A DNA stretch of 64,000 nt from assembly GCF_025215095.1 (NCBI RefSeq), contig NZ_JALHAP010000082.1, forward strand, positions 248,001 through 312,000. The letters are read 5' to 3'. The stretch comes from Dryocola boscaweniae. GTDB lineage: Bacteria > Pseudomonadota > Gammaproteobacteria > Enterobacterales > Enterobacteriaceae. The notes under the pieces are model-generated. The model was given only the letters and a program-made list of their open reading frames with translations. It did not search any database and was not told where the DNA came from. The translations under genes and the position numbers were made by a program. Shown one piece after another: positions 1 through 8,486 of the stretch (position 1 is its first letter; every line of letters starts with the position of its first letter).

Positions 1-173
1 GTGCTGAAACCCATACCGATACCGAGCATGGTCAGCCAGCCGGCGATTTGTGACGCGGTGGCGCCCGCGGCATCCGCCGCCTGCCAGATAATGGCCGCTG
101 AGCTTGCGTAACCCACCAAAACGGCAACAAATCCTGCAAGCACCGTAGGCAACGGAACTGAGAATGCGCGCAT
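1..173 (-). CDS. ydcO: BenE/YdcO-family benzoate:H+ symporter, N-terminal part (cut by window edge)
   Basis: Only the first 57 codons lie in the window; the gene runs off the left edge. The start codon is at 171-173 on the minus strand and the peptide begins MRAFSVPLPTVLAGFVAVLVG. It contains a hydrophobic first membrane helix and the small-residue-rich stretch typical of BenE-type inner-membrane carriers. It is divergent from the XRE-cupin regulator at 272-799, the arrangement of ydcO and ydcN in E. coli, which supports the assignment. Substrate is inferred from the family only. With so little protein visible, identity rests mainly on gene context. Confidence 0.6.
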   Translation of the reverse strand, partial: MRAFSVPLPTVLAGFVAVLVGYASSAAIIWQAADAAGATASQIAGWLTMLGIGMGFS

Positions 174-185
174 GACTTCCCCTTT

Positions 186-246
186 GTGCGTTATAACGTC
201 CGTCGGACTATAGCATCGTGCGTTATAGCGTACAAGGCGCTATAAT
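186..246 (+). promoter_or_regulatory. ydcN promoter with repeated TTATARCG operator-like elements
   Basis: A perfect -10 hexamer TATAAT sits at 241-246, about 26 bases before the ydcN start. The spacer between the divergent genes repeats a short element: GTGCGTTATAACG at 186-198, GTGCGTTATAGCG at 218-230 and the inverted GCGCTATAA at 237-245. The last copy overlaps the -10, as expected of an autoregulatory XRE operator. The regulator assignment is an inference; the repeats are directly visible. Confidence 0.5.
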
Positions 247-271
247 CCGCCCGTTAATTCAGGAGAGAAAG

Positions 272-799
272 ATGGATATTGCCGCCCATTTGAGTGCAAA
301 ACTGAAAGCCTTGCGCCAGGCGCGAGGCTGGAGTCTGACGCTTGCCGCCGAGAAAACGGGCGTGTCGAAAGCCATGCTCGGTCAGATCGAACGTAATGAA
401 TCCAGCCCCACGGTGGCGACCTTATGGAAGATTGCCACCGGCCTGAACGTGCCGTTTTCGGTATTTCTTCAGTCGGGCGAACCGCCGGAGCGGCCGGTAT
501 TCGATCCGCAAAACAGCGATATGGTTGTGGTGCCGCTCTTTCCTTACGACGAACAACTGCGCTTTGATCTATTTTCCATCATGCTTGCGCCAGGCGCGCT
601 GAGCGAATCGTCCCCGCACGACAGCGGGGTGATTGAACACGTCACGGTTATTAGCGGCGCGCTGGATATGCAGGTTCAGGGAAAGTGGCAGACGTTACGT
701 GCGGGAGAAGGTTTGCGCTTCGCGGGTGACGAAGCGCACGGCTATCGCAACAGCGGACCGGAACGCGCGCATTTCCATTCGCTGATTCATTATCCTTGA
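272..799 (+). CDS. ydcN: XRE-family regulator with C-terminal cupin domain (YdcN-like)
   Basis: A 175-residue transcription factor. Residues about 10-65 form a Cro/CI-type helix-turn-helix (GWSLTLAAEKTGVSKAMLGQ then IERNESSPTVATLWKIA). Residues about 100-172 form a small cupin beta-barrel (LAPGALSESSPH, GEGLRFAGDEAHGYRN), usually the effector-binding part. The start chosen is the ATG preceded by AGGAGAG at 261-267. A GTG 54 bases upstream is in frame but lies inside the operator repeats and upstream of the TATAAT. It is divergent from the YdcO-like transporter, so it probably controls that gene and itself. The ligand is unknown. Confidence 0.8.
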   Translation: MDIAAHLSAKLKALRQARGWSLTLAAEKTGVSKAMLGQIERNESSPTVATLWKIATGLNVPFSVFLQSGEPPERPVFDPQNSDMVVVPLFPYDEQLRFDLFSIMLAPGALSESSPHDSGVIEHVTVISGALDMQVQGKWQTLRAGEGLRFAGDEAHGYRNSGPERAHFHSLIHYP

Positions 800-824
800 G
801 CTTCCCGGTTCAGGGATGGATGGC

Positions 825-1511
825 TTACTCTTCGCTAAACCAGTCGCTGTTTTCCTGACGGATAAGCAAAATTGACTGGCTAATCTCATGCAGATGACGA
901 TGCATCGCCTGGTCCGCTTCGTCCTCGTTGTGCTTCTTCAGCGCTTCGAAAATAGCGTAATGCTGGGCCAGCAGCATGTTCGTTGGGGAAACGTGGTCGA
1001 GGCTCATGTAGCGCACGCGGTCCATCGTTGCCTTAATATTTTCAACGGTATCCCAGGCCAGACGGCAATCGGCCACCAGCGCCAGTTGTTCATGAAACTC
1101 ATCGTCAAGCTGGAAAAAATCGTCAAGCTGATTACGATCGATGGCGACGCGCTGCTGGTTTAACAGTTGCTCAAGCATATAAAGATGGCTGTCTGTCGCC
1201 ATGCTTGCGGCACGCTTCACCACGGCGCGTTCAATGGCCTCGCGTATAAAACAGCCATTCTTCACATGATTAACGGAAATCCTATTCACGTAAGTGCCGC
1301 GCTGAGGACGAATCTGTACCAGCCCCGTTTCTGCAAGCTTAATGAAAGCTTCCCGCACCGGCTGGCGGGAAACGTCAAAACGCATGGAAACTTCTTTCTC
1401 GGAAAGCGGGGTGCCGGGCGGAATCAAACAATGAACGATATCGCTGCGTAGAATACGATAAATTTGCTGGTTAACCGGCTGCGTAGGATTAAGAACCGAA
1501 GATGAAGGCAT
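825..1511 (-). CDS. rspR: GntR/FadR-family regulator RspR (YdfH)
   Basis: A 228-residue repressor of the FCD (FadR C-terminal) group. The N-terminal winged helix covers residues about 12-75 (IYRILRSDIVHCLIPPGTPL, SEKEVSMRFDVSRQPVREAF). The all-helical ligand domain follows and the protein ends in RQENSDWFSEE. Length and these blocks match E. coli YdfH/RspR almost residue for residue as I recall it. In E. coli it represses rspAB, which are not in this window, so its target must lie elsewhere or differ. It faces ydcN tail to tail and lies just downstream of ydfG on the same strand. Confidence 0.85.
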   Translation of the reverse strand: MPSSSVLNPTQPVNQQIYRILRSDIVHCLIPPGTPLSEKEVSMRFDVSRQPVREAFIKLAETGLVQIRPQRGTYVNRISVNHVKNGCFIREAIERAVVKRAASMATDSHLYMLEQLLNQQRVAIDRNQLDDFFQLDDEFHEQLALVADCRLAWDTVENIKATMDRVRYMSLDHVSPTNMLLAQHYAIFEALKKHNEDEADQAMHRHLHEISQSILLIRQENSDWFSEE

Positions 1512-1588
1512 GACTTTGTTTCTTATTTAGAAAAACTTATGCAAATTTAACACTTATTTGCGAAATCTCCCATACCCGGACGGACGCC

Positions 1589-1596
1589 GGGCAGGG
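1589..1596 (+). other. KOPS octamer GGGCAGGG (FtsK polar sequence)
   Basis: An exact match to the KOPS consensus GGGNAGGG on the plus strand between rspR and ydfG. It points rightwards, towards the dif site at 61692, as required for FtsK translocation. A single octamer can occur by chance; its weight comes from agreement with the other copies. Confidence 0.4.
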
Positions 1597-1604
1597 AAAG
1601 GCCG

Positions 1605-2354
1605 TTATTCTTCGCGGTGTACGCTAAGTCCGGCAAAGGTCTGGCTCACCGGCATCATTTCAAGGGTATTGATATTGACGTGTTTTGGCAGCGTCGCTAC
1701 CCACCAGATGGCTTCCGTCACATCTTCAGGCGTCAGCGCATTGGCATTCTCGTAGGTTTTATCCGCTTTCCCGTCGTCGCCTTTAAAGCGCACGTTGGAA
1801 AACTCGGTGCCGCCTACCAGACCCGGTTCGATATCCGTTACGCGAATGGCGGTTTTATGCAGATCGGTGCGCAGATTCAGGCTGAACTGGCGCACAAAGG
1901 CTTTGGTTGCGCCATAAACGTTGCCACCGGCATAAGGCCAGCTACCGGCGGTAGAACCAATATTAATGATGTGCCCGCGGTTGCGTTCCACCATGCCCGG
2001 CAGTACGGCTCGGGTCATGTACACCAGGCCCTTATTATTGGTGTCGATCATCGTTTCCCAGTCGTCGGGATCGGCTTTATGAGCAGGCTCCATGCCTAAC
2101 GCAAGGCCGGCGTTATTCACCAGAATATCGATATTGCGCCATTCGGCTGGCAACTGTTCCATCGCCTGTTCGATGGCCGCCCGGTTACGGACATCAAGCT
2201 GCAGCGTCAGGATGCTGTCGCCCAGCTCGTCCTGCAGCTCCAGCAGACGTTCTTTGCGACGACCGGTCGCAATCACTTTATGGCCATTTTGCACGAAACG
2301 ACGGGTAATGCTTTCACCAAAGCCAGCGGTGGCGCCGGTTACCATAATAATCAT
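1605..2354 (-). CDS. ydfG: NADP-dependent 3-hydroxy acid dehydrogenase YdfG (SDR family)
   Basis: A cytosolic short-chain dehydrogenase of 249 residues that oxidises L-allo-threonine and L-serine and reduces malonic semialdehyde in E. coli. Visible motifs are the Rossmann TGATAGFGE at the N-terminus, NNAG in IDILVNNAGLALG, and the catalytic YxxxK in NVYGATKAF. The sequence is near-identical to E. coli YdfG through the TDIEPGLVGGTEFSNVRFKG block. The start is the ATG at 2352-2354, which has GAGGAAC upstream; a longer in-frame reading has no such site. In E. coli ydfG is divergent from dcp; here guaD-xdhABC is inserted between them. Confidence 0.92.
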   Translation of the reverse strand: MIIMVTGATAGFGESITRRFVQNGHKVIATGRRKERLLELQDELGDSILTLQLDVRNRAAIEQAMEQLPAEWRNIDILVNNAGLALGMEPAHKADPDDWETMIDTNNKGLVYMTRAVLPGMVERNRGHIINIGSTAGSWPYAGGNVYGATKAFVRQFSLNLRTDLHKTAIRVTDIEPGLVGGTEFSNVRFKGDDGKADKTYENANALTPEDVTEAIWWVATLPKHVNINTLEMMPVSQTFAGLSVHREE

Positions 2355-2472
2355 GTCACTGTTCCTCAACGCTTTTATGTCGTAATACCTTAGCATGCTA
2401 ACCGGGGCTTACGATAACTGAAGTTTCAGGCGCCGTCTGCTGCGCGATAGTAGTGCATATCCGGGCAAACGT

Positions 2473-2489
2473 TGCCACATAGGGGTGCA
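2473..2489. promoter_or_regulatory. NtrC-like binding site upstream of guaD
   Basis: The sequence TGCCACATAGGGGTGCA matches the NtrC dyad TGCACC-N5-GGTGCA at 10 of 12 specified positions, with the correct five-base spacer. It lies about 70 bases upstream of the sigma-54 element, a usual enhancer distance. Recognised by eye against the known consensus; not tested. Confidence 0.6.
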
Positions 2490-2558
2490 TAAAGGGTAGC
2501 GCAAAGCAGCCATCCGCAAGGTTTACTCAAAGCAACCGATTGCCACTAAAATTCAACC

Positions 2559-2574
2559 TGGCATCATCATTGCA
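2559..2574 (+). promoter_or_regulatory. Sigma-54 (-24/-12) promoter of guaD-xdhABC
   Basis: TGGCATCATCATTGCA carries the invariant GG and GC dinucleotides in the correct 12-base register and matches the consensus TGGCAC-N5-TTGCW except for one T. Transcription would begin near 2585, about 30 bases before the guaD start. Together with the NtrC-like site upstream it implies activation under nitrogen limitation. Confidence 0.8.
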
Positions 2575-2615
2575 ACACTCAGTTAACTTTTCATAAAAAC
2601 ATAACAGGTGCTGCG

Positions 2616-3947
2616 ATGGTGATTAATTATACGCAAGCGTTACGCGGTCAGTTTTTTGATATCACACAGGTCGGCGCATCGGCCCAAAATCTGGCGACGA
2701 ATGCCCGTCATATTACCGACGGTTTGCTGTTTCTGAATGGCGGCACGATTGCGGCGCTTTTACCCTGGGATGAAGGGCAGCGCATGCTGCGCAATGAAAC
2801 GGATTATCTTGATTATCGCGACAAGCTTATTCTTCCCGGCTTTGTCGATACCCATCTTCATTACCCGCAAACCGAAATGATTGGCGCTTACGGCGAACAG
2901 CTTCTCGAATGGCTGCAAACCTACACGTTTCCGGTGGAAAGCCAGTACGTCAGCCACGATCACGCCGCTCGCATGTCGGCTTTTTTCCTCAGTCAGCTAC
3001 TCAGCAACGGCACCACCACGGCGCTGGTGTTTGGCACGGTGCATCCACAATCGGTGGATGCGCTGTTTAGCGCGGCGGAACGCGTCGGCATGCGCATGAT
3101 TGCCGGAAAGGTCATGATGGACAGAAACGCGCCGGATTACCTGACCGAAACGCCGGAGCAAAGTTATCAGCAAACGCGCGATCTGATTTTGCGCTGGCAT
3201 AAACGTGGCCGCCTTAATTACGCGTTAACGCCGCGATTCGCGCCGACTTCCTCTCCGGAACTGCTGTCCGCCGTGCAAAAGCTGCGGGAAGAATTTCCCG
3301 ATACCTGGGTTCATACGCACCTGAGCGAAAACAGCGACGAAGTGGAATGGGTAAAAGCGCTGTGGCCGGAGCATGCCAGCTACCTTGGCGTTTATCATCA
3401 CTACAAACTAACCGGTAAGCGCAGCGTTTTTGCGCACGGGATTCATCTGCAGGAATGCGAATGGGACTGTCTGCAACACACCGATTCTTCGGTGGCGTTT
3501 TGCCCGACTTCTAACCTGTTTTTGGGCAGCGGCCTCTTTAACCTCAAACAGTGCATGCAAAAGGGCGTGCGCATGGGGATCGGCACGGACGTCGGGGCGG
3601 GAACAACCTTCAATATGCTGCAAACCCTGGCGGAGGCCTACAAAGTCGCCCAACTGCAAAGCTACCGTTTGTGCGCCAGCGAAGCCTTCTACCACGCAAC
3701 GCTTGGCGGCGCGCACGCGCTGGATCTGGATACCAAAATTGGCAACTTCCAGGCCGGAAAAGAGGCGGATTTTGTGGTGCTCGATCCTGCCGTAACGCCG
3801 CTGCAAAAGCTGCGTTACGCCAATAGCCGCGATATCTACGAAAAATTGTTCGTACTGATGACGCTGGGAGATGATCGCAACATCTGGCAAACATGGGTGG
3901 ACGGCAAATGCGTCTGGCAGCGCGAAATGCTGGAGGTGGCCGCATGA
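2616..3947 (+). CDS. guaD: Guanine deaminase
   Basis: A zinc-dependent amidohydrolase of 443 residues (E. coli GuaD is about 439) that hydrolyses guanine to xanthine and ammonia in the cytosol. Metal ligands are seen in PGFVDTHLHYPQTEM (His80, His82), VHTHLSEN and GTDVGAGTT. The substrate-loop stretch ALVFGTVHPQSVDALF is conserved with E. coli. AGGTG precedes the ATG at a good distance. The stop overlaps the start of xdhA (ATGA), so product xanthine feeds straight to the next three gene products. Expression is predicted to be sigma-54/NtrC dependent. Confidence 0.93.
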   Translation: MVINYTQALRGQFFDITQVGASAQNLATNARHITDGLLFLNGGTIAALLPWDEGQRMLRNETDYLDYRDKLILPGFVDTHLHYPQTEMIGAYGEQLLEWLQTYTFPVESQYVSHDHAARMSAFFLSQLLSNGTTTALVFGTVHPQSVDALFSAAERVGMRMIAGKVMMDRNAPDYLTETPEQSYQQTRDLILRWHKRGRLNYALTPRFAPTSSPELLSAVQKLREEFPDTWVHTHLSENSDEVEWVKALWPEHASYLGVYHHYKLTGKRSVFAHGIHLQECEWDCLQHTDSSVAFCPTSNLFLGSGLFNLKQCMQKGVRMGIGTDVGAGTTFNMLQTLAEAYKVAQLQSYRLCASEAFYHATLGGAHALDLDTKIGNFQAGKEADFVVLDPAVTPLQKLRYANSRDIYEKLFVLMTLGDDRNIWQTWVDGKCVWQREMLEVAA

Positions 3948-5380
3948 TCCAGTTTCTGCTTAATCAAACGCTGAAAACCATCAGCGATGTCGATCCGAAC
4001 ACAACGGTGCTGAACTGGCTGCGGGGAACGGAGCATCGCTGCGGAAGCAAAGAGGGTTGCGCCTCCGGAGATTGCGGAGCCTGCACCGTGGTTCTGGGCC
4101 GCGTAGACGGCGATAAAATGCGTTACGACACGGCAAACGGCTGCATCACGCTCATCAGCCAGCTCGACGGAAAGCAATTGCTGACGGTGGAAGATCTTGC
4201 TGAAAACGGCGAACTTCACCCGGTGCAGCAGGCGATGGCGGACTGCCACGCTTCGCAGTGCGGCTTCTGTACGCCGGGCTTTGTGATGTCCATCTTCGCC
4301 CTGCAAAAAACGCAGGCTGACGTGCAGCTTCATGATATTGAACAGCACCTTGGCGGAAACTTGTGCCGTTGCACCGGCTATCGGCCCATTATCGAGGCCG
4401 CCGGGCGAGCCTGTAAAACGAAAGACGACCAGTTTACTCAGTCCGAACCGCAAACCGTCGAGCGGCTAAAAACCCTGGCCACTGCCGAAACGGCAACGTT
4501 AATAAAATCAAGTCGCTGCCTGCTGCCCAAAAGCCTTCCGGCGTTAGCGGAACTGTACGCGCAGCATCCACAGGCCAGGCTGCTGGCGGGCGGCACCGAT
4601 CTGGCCCTGAGCATCACCCAGCAGTATCAGACCCTCCCGCTGATAATAGGCCTGAGTCAGGTTGCGGAACTTAAAACCATTGATATCAGCGACGAAGAAA
4701 TACGCATCGGTGCGGCAGCCCCTTTGCAGACATGCCAGCAGGCGCTGGAAGGCCCGCTGCCTGCCTTTGCAAAAGTGCTGGAGCGATTTGCCTCGCGGCA
4801 GGTGCGCAATCATGGAACGCTGGGCGGGAACCTGGCGAACGCTTCCCCCATAGGCGACTGCGCGCCCGTACTGCTGGCGCTGGATGCGGTGCTGGAATTG
4901 CGCCGCGGCGCGCTCAAACGCAGGCTGCCGCTGGATGAATTTTTCGTGGGCTACCGTCAAACTGCATTAAAAGCGGGGGAGTTTATCAGCCATATCATTA
5001 TTCCACGCGTGACGGTGTCACCGAAATTTGCCGCGTGGAAAATTTCCAAACGTAAAGACGATGATATTTCCACGGTATTTGGCGCATTTAACCTGCATAT
5101 CAATGAAGGCGTGGTGATGAGCGCGCGAATCGCCTTCGGCGGCATGGCCGCAACGCCTGCCCGGGCAGTGGAGTGTGAACGGGCTTTGCTCGGCCAGCCG
5201 TTAAATGCGCAGTCCCTTGCTAAGGCAAACCTGGCGCTGGCGGCGGACTTCCAGCCGCTGAGCGATTTTCGCGGCAGCGGGCGCTATCGTCTGGCCGTCG
5301 CGCAAAACCTGCTGCACCGTCTGATGCTGCAATATACAACACCCGCCAGCGTTCTGGAGATACAGGATTATGTCAACTAA
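3944..5380 (+). CDS. xdhA: Xanthine dehydrogenase small subunit (2Fe-2S and FAD)
   Basis: A 478-residue electron-transfer subunit that carries electrons from the molybdenum centre to NAD+. The plant-type iron-sulphur domain is residues about 1-80 (CGSKEGCASGDCGACTVVLG). The second 2Fe-2S domain is about 85-160 (CGFCTPGFVMS and CRCTGYRPI). The FAD domain follows (LLAGGTDLAL; NHGTLGGNLANASPIGD). The start ATG overlaps the guaD stop by four bases; a longer in-frame reading would begin inside guaD. It overlaps xdhB by 11 bases. FAD and Fe-S domains on one chain with a separate molybdenum subunit is the bacterial XdhAB layout. Confidence 0.9.
   Translation: MIQFLLNQTLKTISDVDPNTTVLNWLRGTEHRCGSKEGCASGDCGACTVVLGRVDGDKMRYDTANGCITLISQLDGKQLLTVEDLAENGELHPVQQAMADCHASQCGFCTPGFVMSIFALQKTQADVQLHDIEQHLGGNLCRCTGYRPIIEAAGRACKTKDDQFTQSEPQTVERLKTLATAETATLIKSSRCLLPKSLPALAELYAQHPQARLLAGGTDLALSITQQYQTLPLIIGLSQVAELKTIDISDEEIRIGAAAPLQTCQQALEGPLPAFAKVLERFASRQVRNHGTLGGNLANASPIGDCAPVLLALDAVLELRRGALKRRLPLDEFFVGYRQTALKAGEFISHIIIPRVTVSPKFAAWKISKRKDDDISTVFGAFNLHINEGVVMSARIAFGGMAATPARAVECERALLGQPLNAQSLAKANLALAADFQPLSDFRGSGRYRLAVAQNLLHRLMLQYTTPASVLEIQDYVN
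5009..5021. other. matS site (MatP-binding, Ter macrodomain)
   Basis: GTGACGGTGTCAC is an exact match to the palindromic matS consensus GTGACRNYGTCAC. It sits inside the xdhA reading frame. It is one of three exact copies in this window and supports a Ter macrodomain location. Confidence 0.85.
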
Positions 5381-7715
5381 CCCCGTGCGCCTCACAGAAC
5401 AGGCGCTGATCGAACAGTTTTCCCGGGAGCTAAACGGCGGCGCGGGGCGCAGCCGTAAACACGAAAGCGCTGATAAGCAGGTGAGCGGTAAAGCGGAATA
5501 TATCGACGATAAGCTCACTTTGCCCGGCCTGCTGCATCTGTGCCCGGTTTTGAGCGAGCATGCCCACGCAAAAATCTTGAACATCGACATCAGCGAATGC
5601 CTGACCATTCCCGGCGTAGTACGCGTATTTAGCTGGCGGGACGTGCCGGGCGAGCTGGATATCGGGCCGTTAGCGCCAGGCGATCCGCTGTTTGCCAGAG
5701 ACGTTGTGGAGTATCACGGCCAGGTGGTGCTGACCCTTGCCGCCGATACGCAGGAAGCCGCCCGCGCTGCGGCGCAGCTCGCAAAAATTGACTATGAAAT
5801 CCTCGAACCGATTCTCGACGTTGAAGAGGCGTTAAAACGAGAAAACTATGTTGAAGCGCCGCATACTCACCAGCGCGGCGACGCTCGAGGCGCATTAGCT
5901 GCGGCGGAGCATCGCATTCAGGGAGCGTTTCATATCGGCGGTCAGGAGCACTTTTATCTGGAAGGGCAAATCGCCATGGTGCAGCCGGGCGAAGACGGCA
6001 GCGTGACGGTCTGGTCTTCCACCCAGCACCCAACGGAAGTGCAAAAGCTGGTAGCTTCGGTGCTCGGCGTTTCGATGAATAAAGTGACCGTTGATATGCG
6101 CCGGATGGGCGGCGGCTTCGGCGGCAAGGAAACCCAGGCGGCAAGCTTTGCCTGTCACGCGGCGCTTGCGGCGATACTCACAGGGCGACCGGCCAAAATG
6201 CGTCTTTCACGACGCGACGACATGCGCATTACCGGCAAACGTCACCCGTTCTTTGTCCGTTACGACGTGGGTTTTACCGGCGAAGGAATCCTCAACGGCG
6301 TGATTATCGATCTGGCGGCAAACTGCGGTTACTCGCTTGATCTCTCCGGATCGATTTGCGACCGCGCCATGTTCCACGCCGACAACGCCTATTATCTGGG
6401 CGACGTGCTTATTACCGGCTATCGCTGCCGCACAAATCTTGCGTCCAACACGGCCTACCGGGGATTCGGTGGCCCGCAGGGCATGGTGGCCATCGAGCAA
6501 ATCATGGACCATATAGCGCGCGAGCTGGGGCTCGATCCGCTTGAAGTACGCAAACGTAATTATTACGGCGAAGCCGAACGCAACGTCACCCATTACCACC
6601 AGAAAGTCGAACATAACATCCTGCCGGAAATCACCCGGCAGCTTGAACAAAGCGCCGGTTACGAGATGCGCCGCGCTGAAATTGCTGCCTTTAACCGCCA
6701 AAGCCCGGTGCTAAAACGAGGGCTTTCGCTTACGCCGGTTAAGTTCGGCATTTCGTTCACCTCCAGCTTTCTGAACCAGGCGGGCGCGCTGATCGTGATC
6801 TACACGGACGGCACCGTGCAGCTCAACCACGGCGGCACAGAAATGGGACAAGGGCTGAATACCAAAGTGGCGCAGATTGTCGCGGAAGTCCTGCAAATCC
6901 AGCCGGAACAGATTCAGGTTTGCGCAACCAGCACGGGCAAAGTCCCCAATACGTCGCCGACGGCGGCATCGTCCGGGGCGGATCTGAACGGTAAAGCCGC
7001 TGAAATGGCGGCGATAACGATTAAACAACGCCTGGTTGAAATGCTTACCCGCCTGCATCACTGCGAAGCCGAACAGGTACAGTTCCGCAACGGCGTGATA
7101 AAAGTGCCCGGTCATCATTTCAGCTTTGCTGAAGTCGCGAATATGGCCTGGCTTAACCAGGTGCCGCTTTCCGCCACGGGATTCTACAAAGTGCCGGGCA
7201 TTCATTACGATCGCGCAGCCGGGCGCGGGCAGCCGTTCTATTACTTCTCCTGGGGCGCGGCCTGTTCGGAAGTGATTGTCGATACCTTAACGGGAGAATA
7301 CCGCCTGCTGCGCGCTGATATTCTTCACGATGTCGGTAATTCACTGAACCCGGCGCTGGACATCGGCCAGATAGAAGGCGGATTTGTACAGGGAGCGGGC
7401 TGGCTGACAAGCGAAGAGCTGGTGTGGAATGAAAAAGGGCGGCTGATGACCGACAGCCCGATGAGCTATAAAATTCCGGCCATCAGCGACACACCGCCTG
7501 ACTTACGCGTAAATCTGCTGGCCAATCACGCCAATCCGCAGCAAACGGTTTACCGCTCGAAGGCGGTTGGCGAGCCTCCTTTCATGCTGGGTATTTCCGT
7601 GTGGTGCGCCTTACAGGACGCGGTAGCCAGCGTTTCTGGCTACCAGAAACATCCGCTGCTGGATACGCCCGCCACGCCGGAGCGCGTTTTTTGGGGCTGT
7701 CGGGAGGCGATATGA
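5370..7715 (+). CDS. xdhB: Xanthine dehydrogenase large subunit (molybdopterin)
   Basis: The 781-residue catalytic subunit that hydroxylates xanthine (and hypoxanthine) to urate at a molybdenum cofactor. Family landmarks in order are GGQEHFYLEGQ, GGGFGGKE, AYRGFGGPQG with the substrate-orienting arginine, a glycine-rich cofactor loop GGTEMGQGLNTK, and KAVGEPPFMLG, which holds the base-catalyst glutamate near the C-terminus. Length is normal for XdhB. It overlaps xdhA by 11 bases and xdhC by 4, so the three are translationally coupled. No uricase or allantoin gene is in the window, so later purine-ring steps must be encoded elsewhere. Confidence 0.92.
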   Translation: MSTNPVRLTEQALIEQFSRELNGGAGRSRKHESADKQVSGKAEYIDDKLTLPGLLHLCPVLSEHAHAKILNIDISECLTIPGVVRVFSWRDVPGELDIGPLAPGDPLFARDVVEYHGQVVLTLAADTQEAARAAAQLAKIDYEILEPILDVEEALKRENYVEAPHTHQRGDARGALAAAEHRIQGAFHIGGQEHFYLEGQIAMVQPGEDGSVTVWSSTQHPTEVQKLVASVLGVSMNKVTVDMRRMGGGFGGKETQAASFACHAALAAILTGRPAKMRLSRRDDMRITGKRHPFFVRYDVGFTGEGILNGVIIDLAANCGYSLDLSGSICDRAMFHADNAYYLGDVLITGYRCRTNLASNTAYRGFGGPQGMVAIEQIMDHIARELGLDPLEVRKRNYYGEAERNVTHYHQKVEHNILPEITRQLEQSAGYEMRRAEIAAFNRQSPVLKRGLSLTPVKFGISFTSSFLNQAGALIVIYTDGTVQLNHGGTEMGQGLNTKVAQIVAEVLQIQPEQIQVCATSTGKVPNTSPTAASSGADLNGKAAEMAAITIKQRLVEMLTRLHHCEAEQVQFRNGVIKVPGHHFSFAEVANMAWLNQVPLSATGFYKVPGIHYDRAAGRGQPFYYFSWGAACSEVIVDTLTGEYRLLRADILHDVGNSLNPALDIGQIEGGFVQGAGWLTSEELVWNEKGRLMTDSPMSYKIPAISDTPPDLRVNLLANHANPQQTVYRSKAVGEPPFMLGISVWCALQDAVASVSGYQKHPLLDTPATPERVFWGCREAI

Positions 7716-8482
7716 ACGATGAGTGGATTAGCATTCTGATGCAGCTACGCGAACGCCGTGAACCCTGCGTACTGTTGACCTTGCTGGCGGACAAAGGCTC
7801 GGTGCCGCGTAACGGCGGCACAAAAATGGTGGTCGGGCTGGAACAAACGTGGCTGACGCTTGGCGGAGGGAATCTGGAATTTCAGTGCATCGCCATGGCG
7901 CGTGAAATGCTGGCAAATCATGCTGCCGTCCCGCGTAGCGAACATTTTAATCTTGGCGCCCGGCTGGGCCAGTGCTGCGGCGGCATGACTACGGTGCTGT
8001 TTGAGCCGCTGATCCAGCCGCAGCCGCAGATTATCGTATTCGGCGCAGGGCACGTCGGCAAAGCCCTGGTTTCATTATTAGCAACGTTACCCTGTCACAT
8101 TACCTGGGTGGACGAGCGCTCTGAGCAGTTCACGGACGTGCCAGCAGGCGTGAAAGCCTTGCATGCAGAAGATCCGCTCGATGCCGTCGCCGCGGCCGCA
8201 GCGCAAAGCTACTTTATCGTTATGACCCATCATCATCCTCGCGATTTAGAACTGGCCGAAGCCATTCTGAAACGCGGCGATTACCGCTATTTCGGCCTGA
8301 TTGGTTCACGCACTAAACGCCAGCGTTTTGAGTATCGTCTGGCCGGAAAAGGGATTAATAGCGGGCAATTAAACGCCATGCGCTGTCCGATCGGGTTACC
8401 CGATGTGAAAGGCAAACTTCCGGCTGAAATTGCGGTGGCCATCGCCGCAGAGATTATTGCTGTGTATCAGACCGCCTCCTGA
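7712..8482 (+). CDS. xdhC: Xanthine dehydrogenase accessory protein XdhC
   Basis: A 256-residue maturation factor. In the family it binds molybdenum cofactor, protects it during sulphuration and inserts it into XdhB. The N-terminal XdhC/CoxI domain shows LLTLLADKGSVPRNGGTKM and GGGNLEFQ. The C-terminal Rossmann domain shows IIVFGAGHVGKALVSLLATL and the end block YFGLIGSRTKRQRFEYRL. The start is the ATG overlapping the xdhB stop; a longer in-frame reading would begin well inside xdhB. It is the last gene of the guaD-xdhABC operon and is followed by an inverted-repeat pair. Confidence 0.9.
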   Translation: MNDEWISILMQLRERREPCVLLTLLADKGSVPRNGGTKMVVGLEQTWLTLGGGNLEFQCIAMAREMLANHAAVPRSEHFNLGARLGQCCGGMTTVLFEPLIQPQPQIIVFGAGHVGKALVSLLATLPCHITWVDERSEQFTDVPAGVKALHAEDPLDAVAAAAAQSYFIVMTHHHPRDLELAEAILKRGDYRYFGLIGSRTKRQRFEYRLAGKGINSGQLNAMRCPIGLPDVKGKLPAEIAVAIAAEIIAVYQTAS

Positions 8483-8486
8483 CTTT

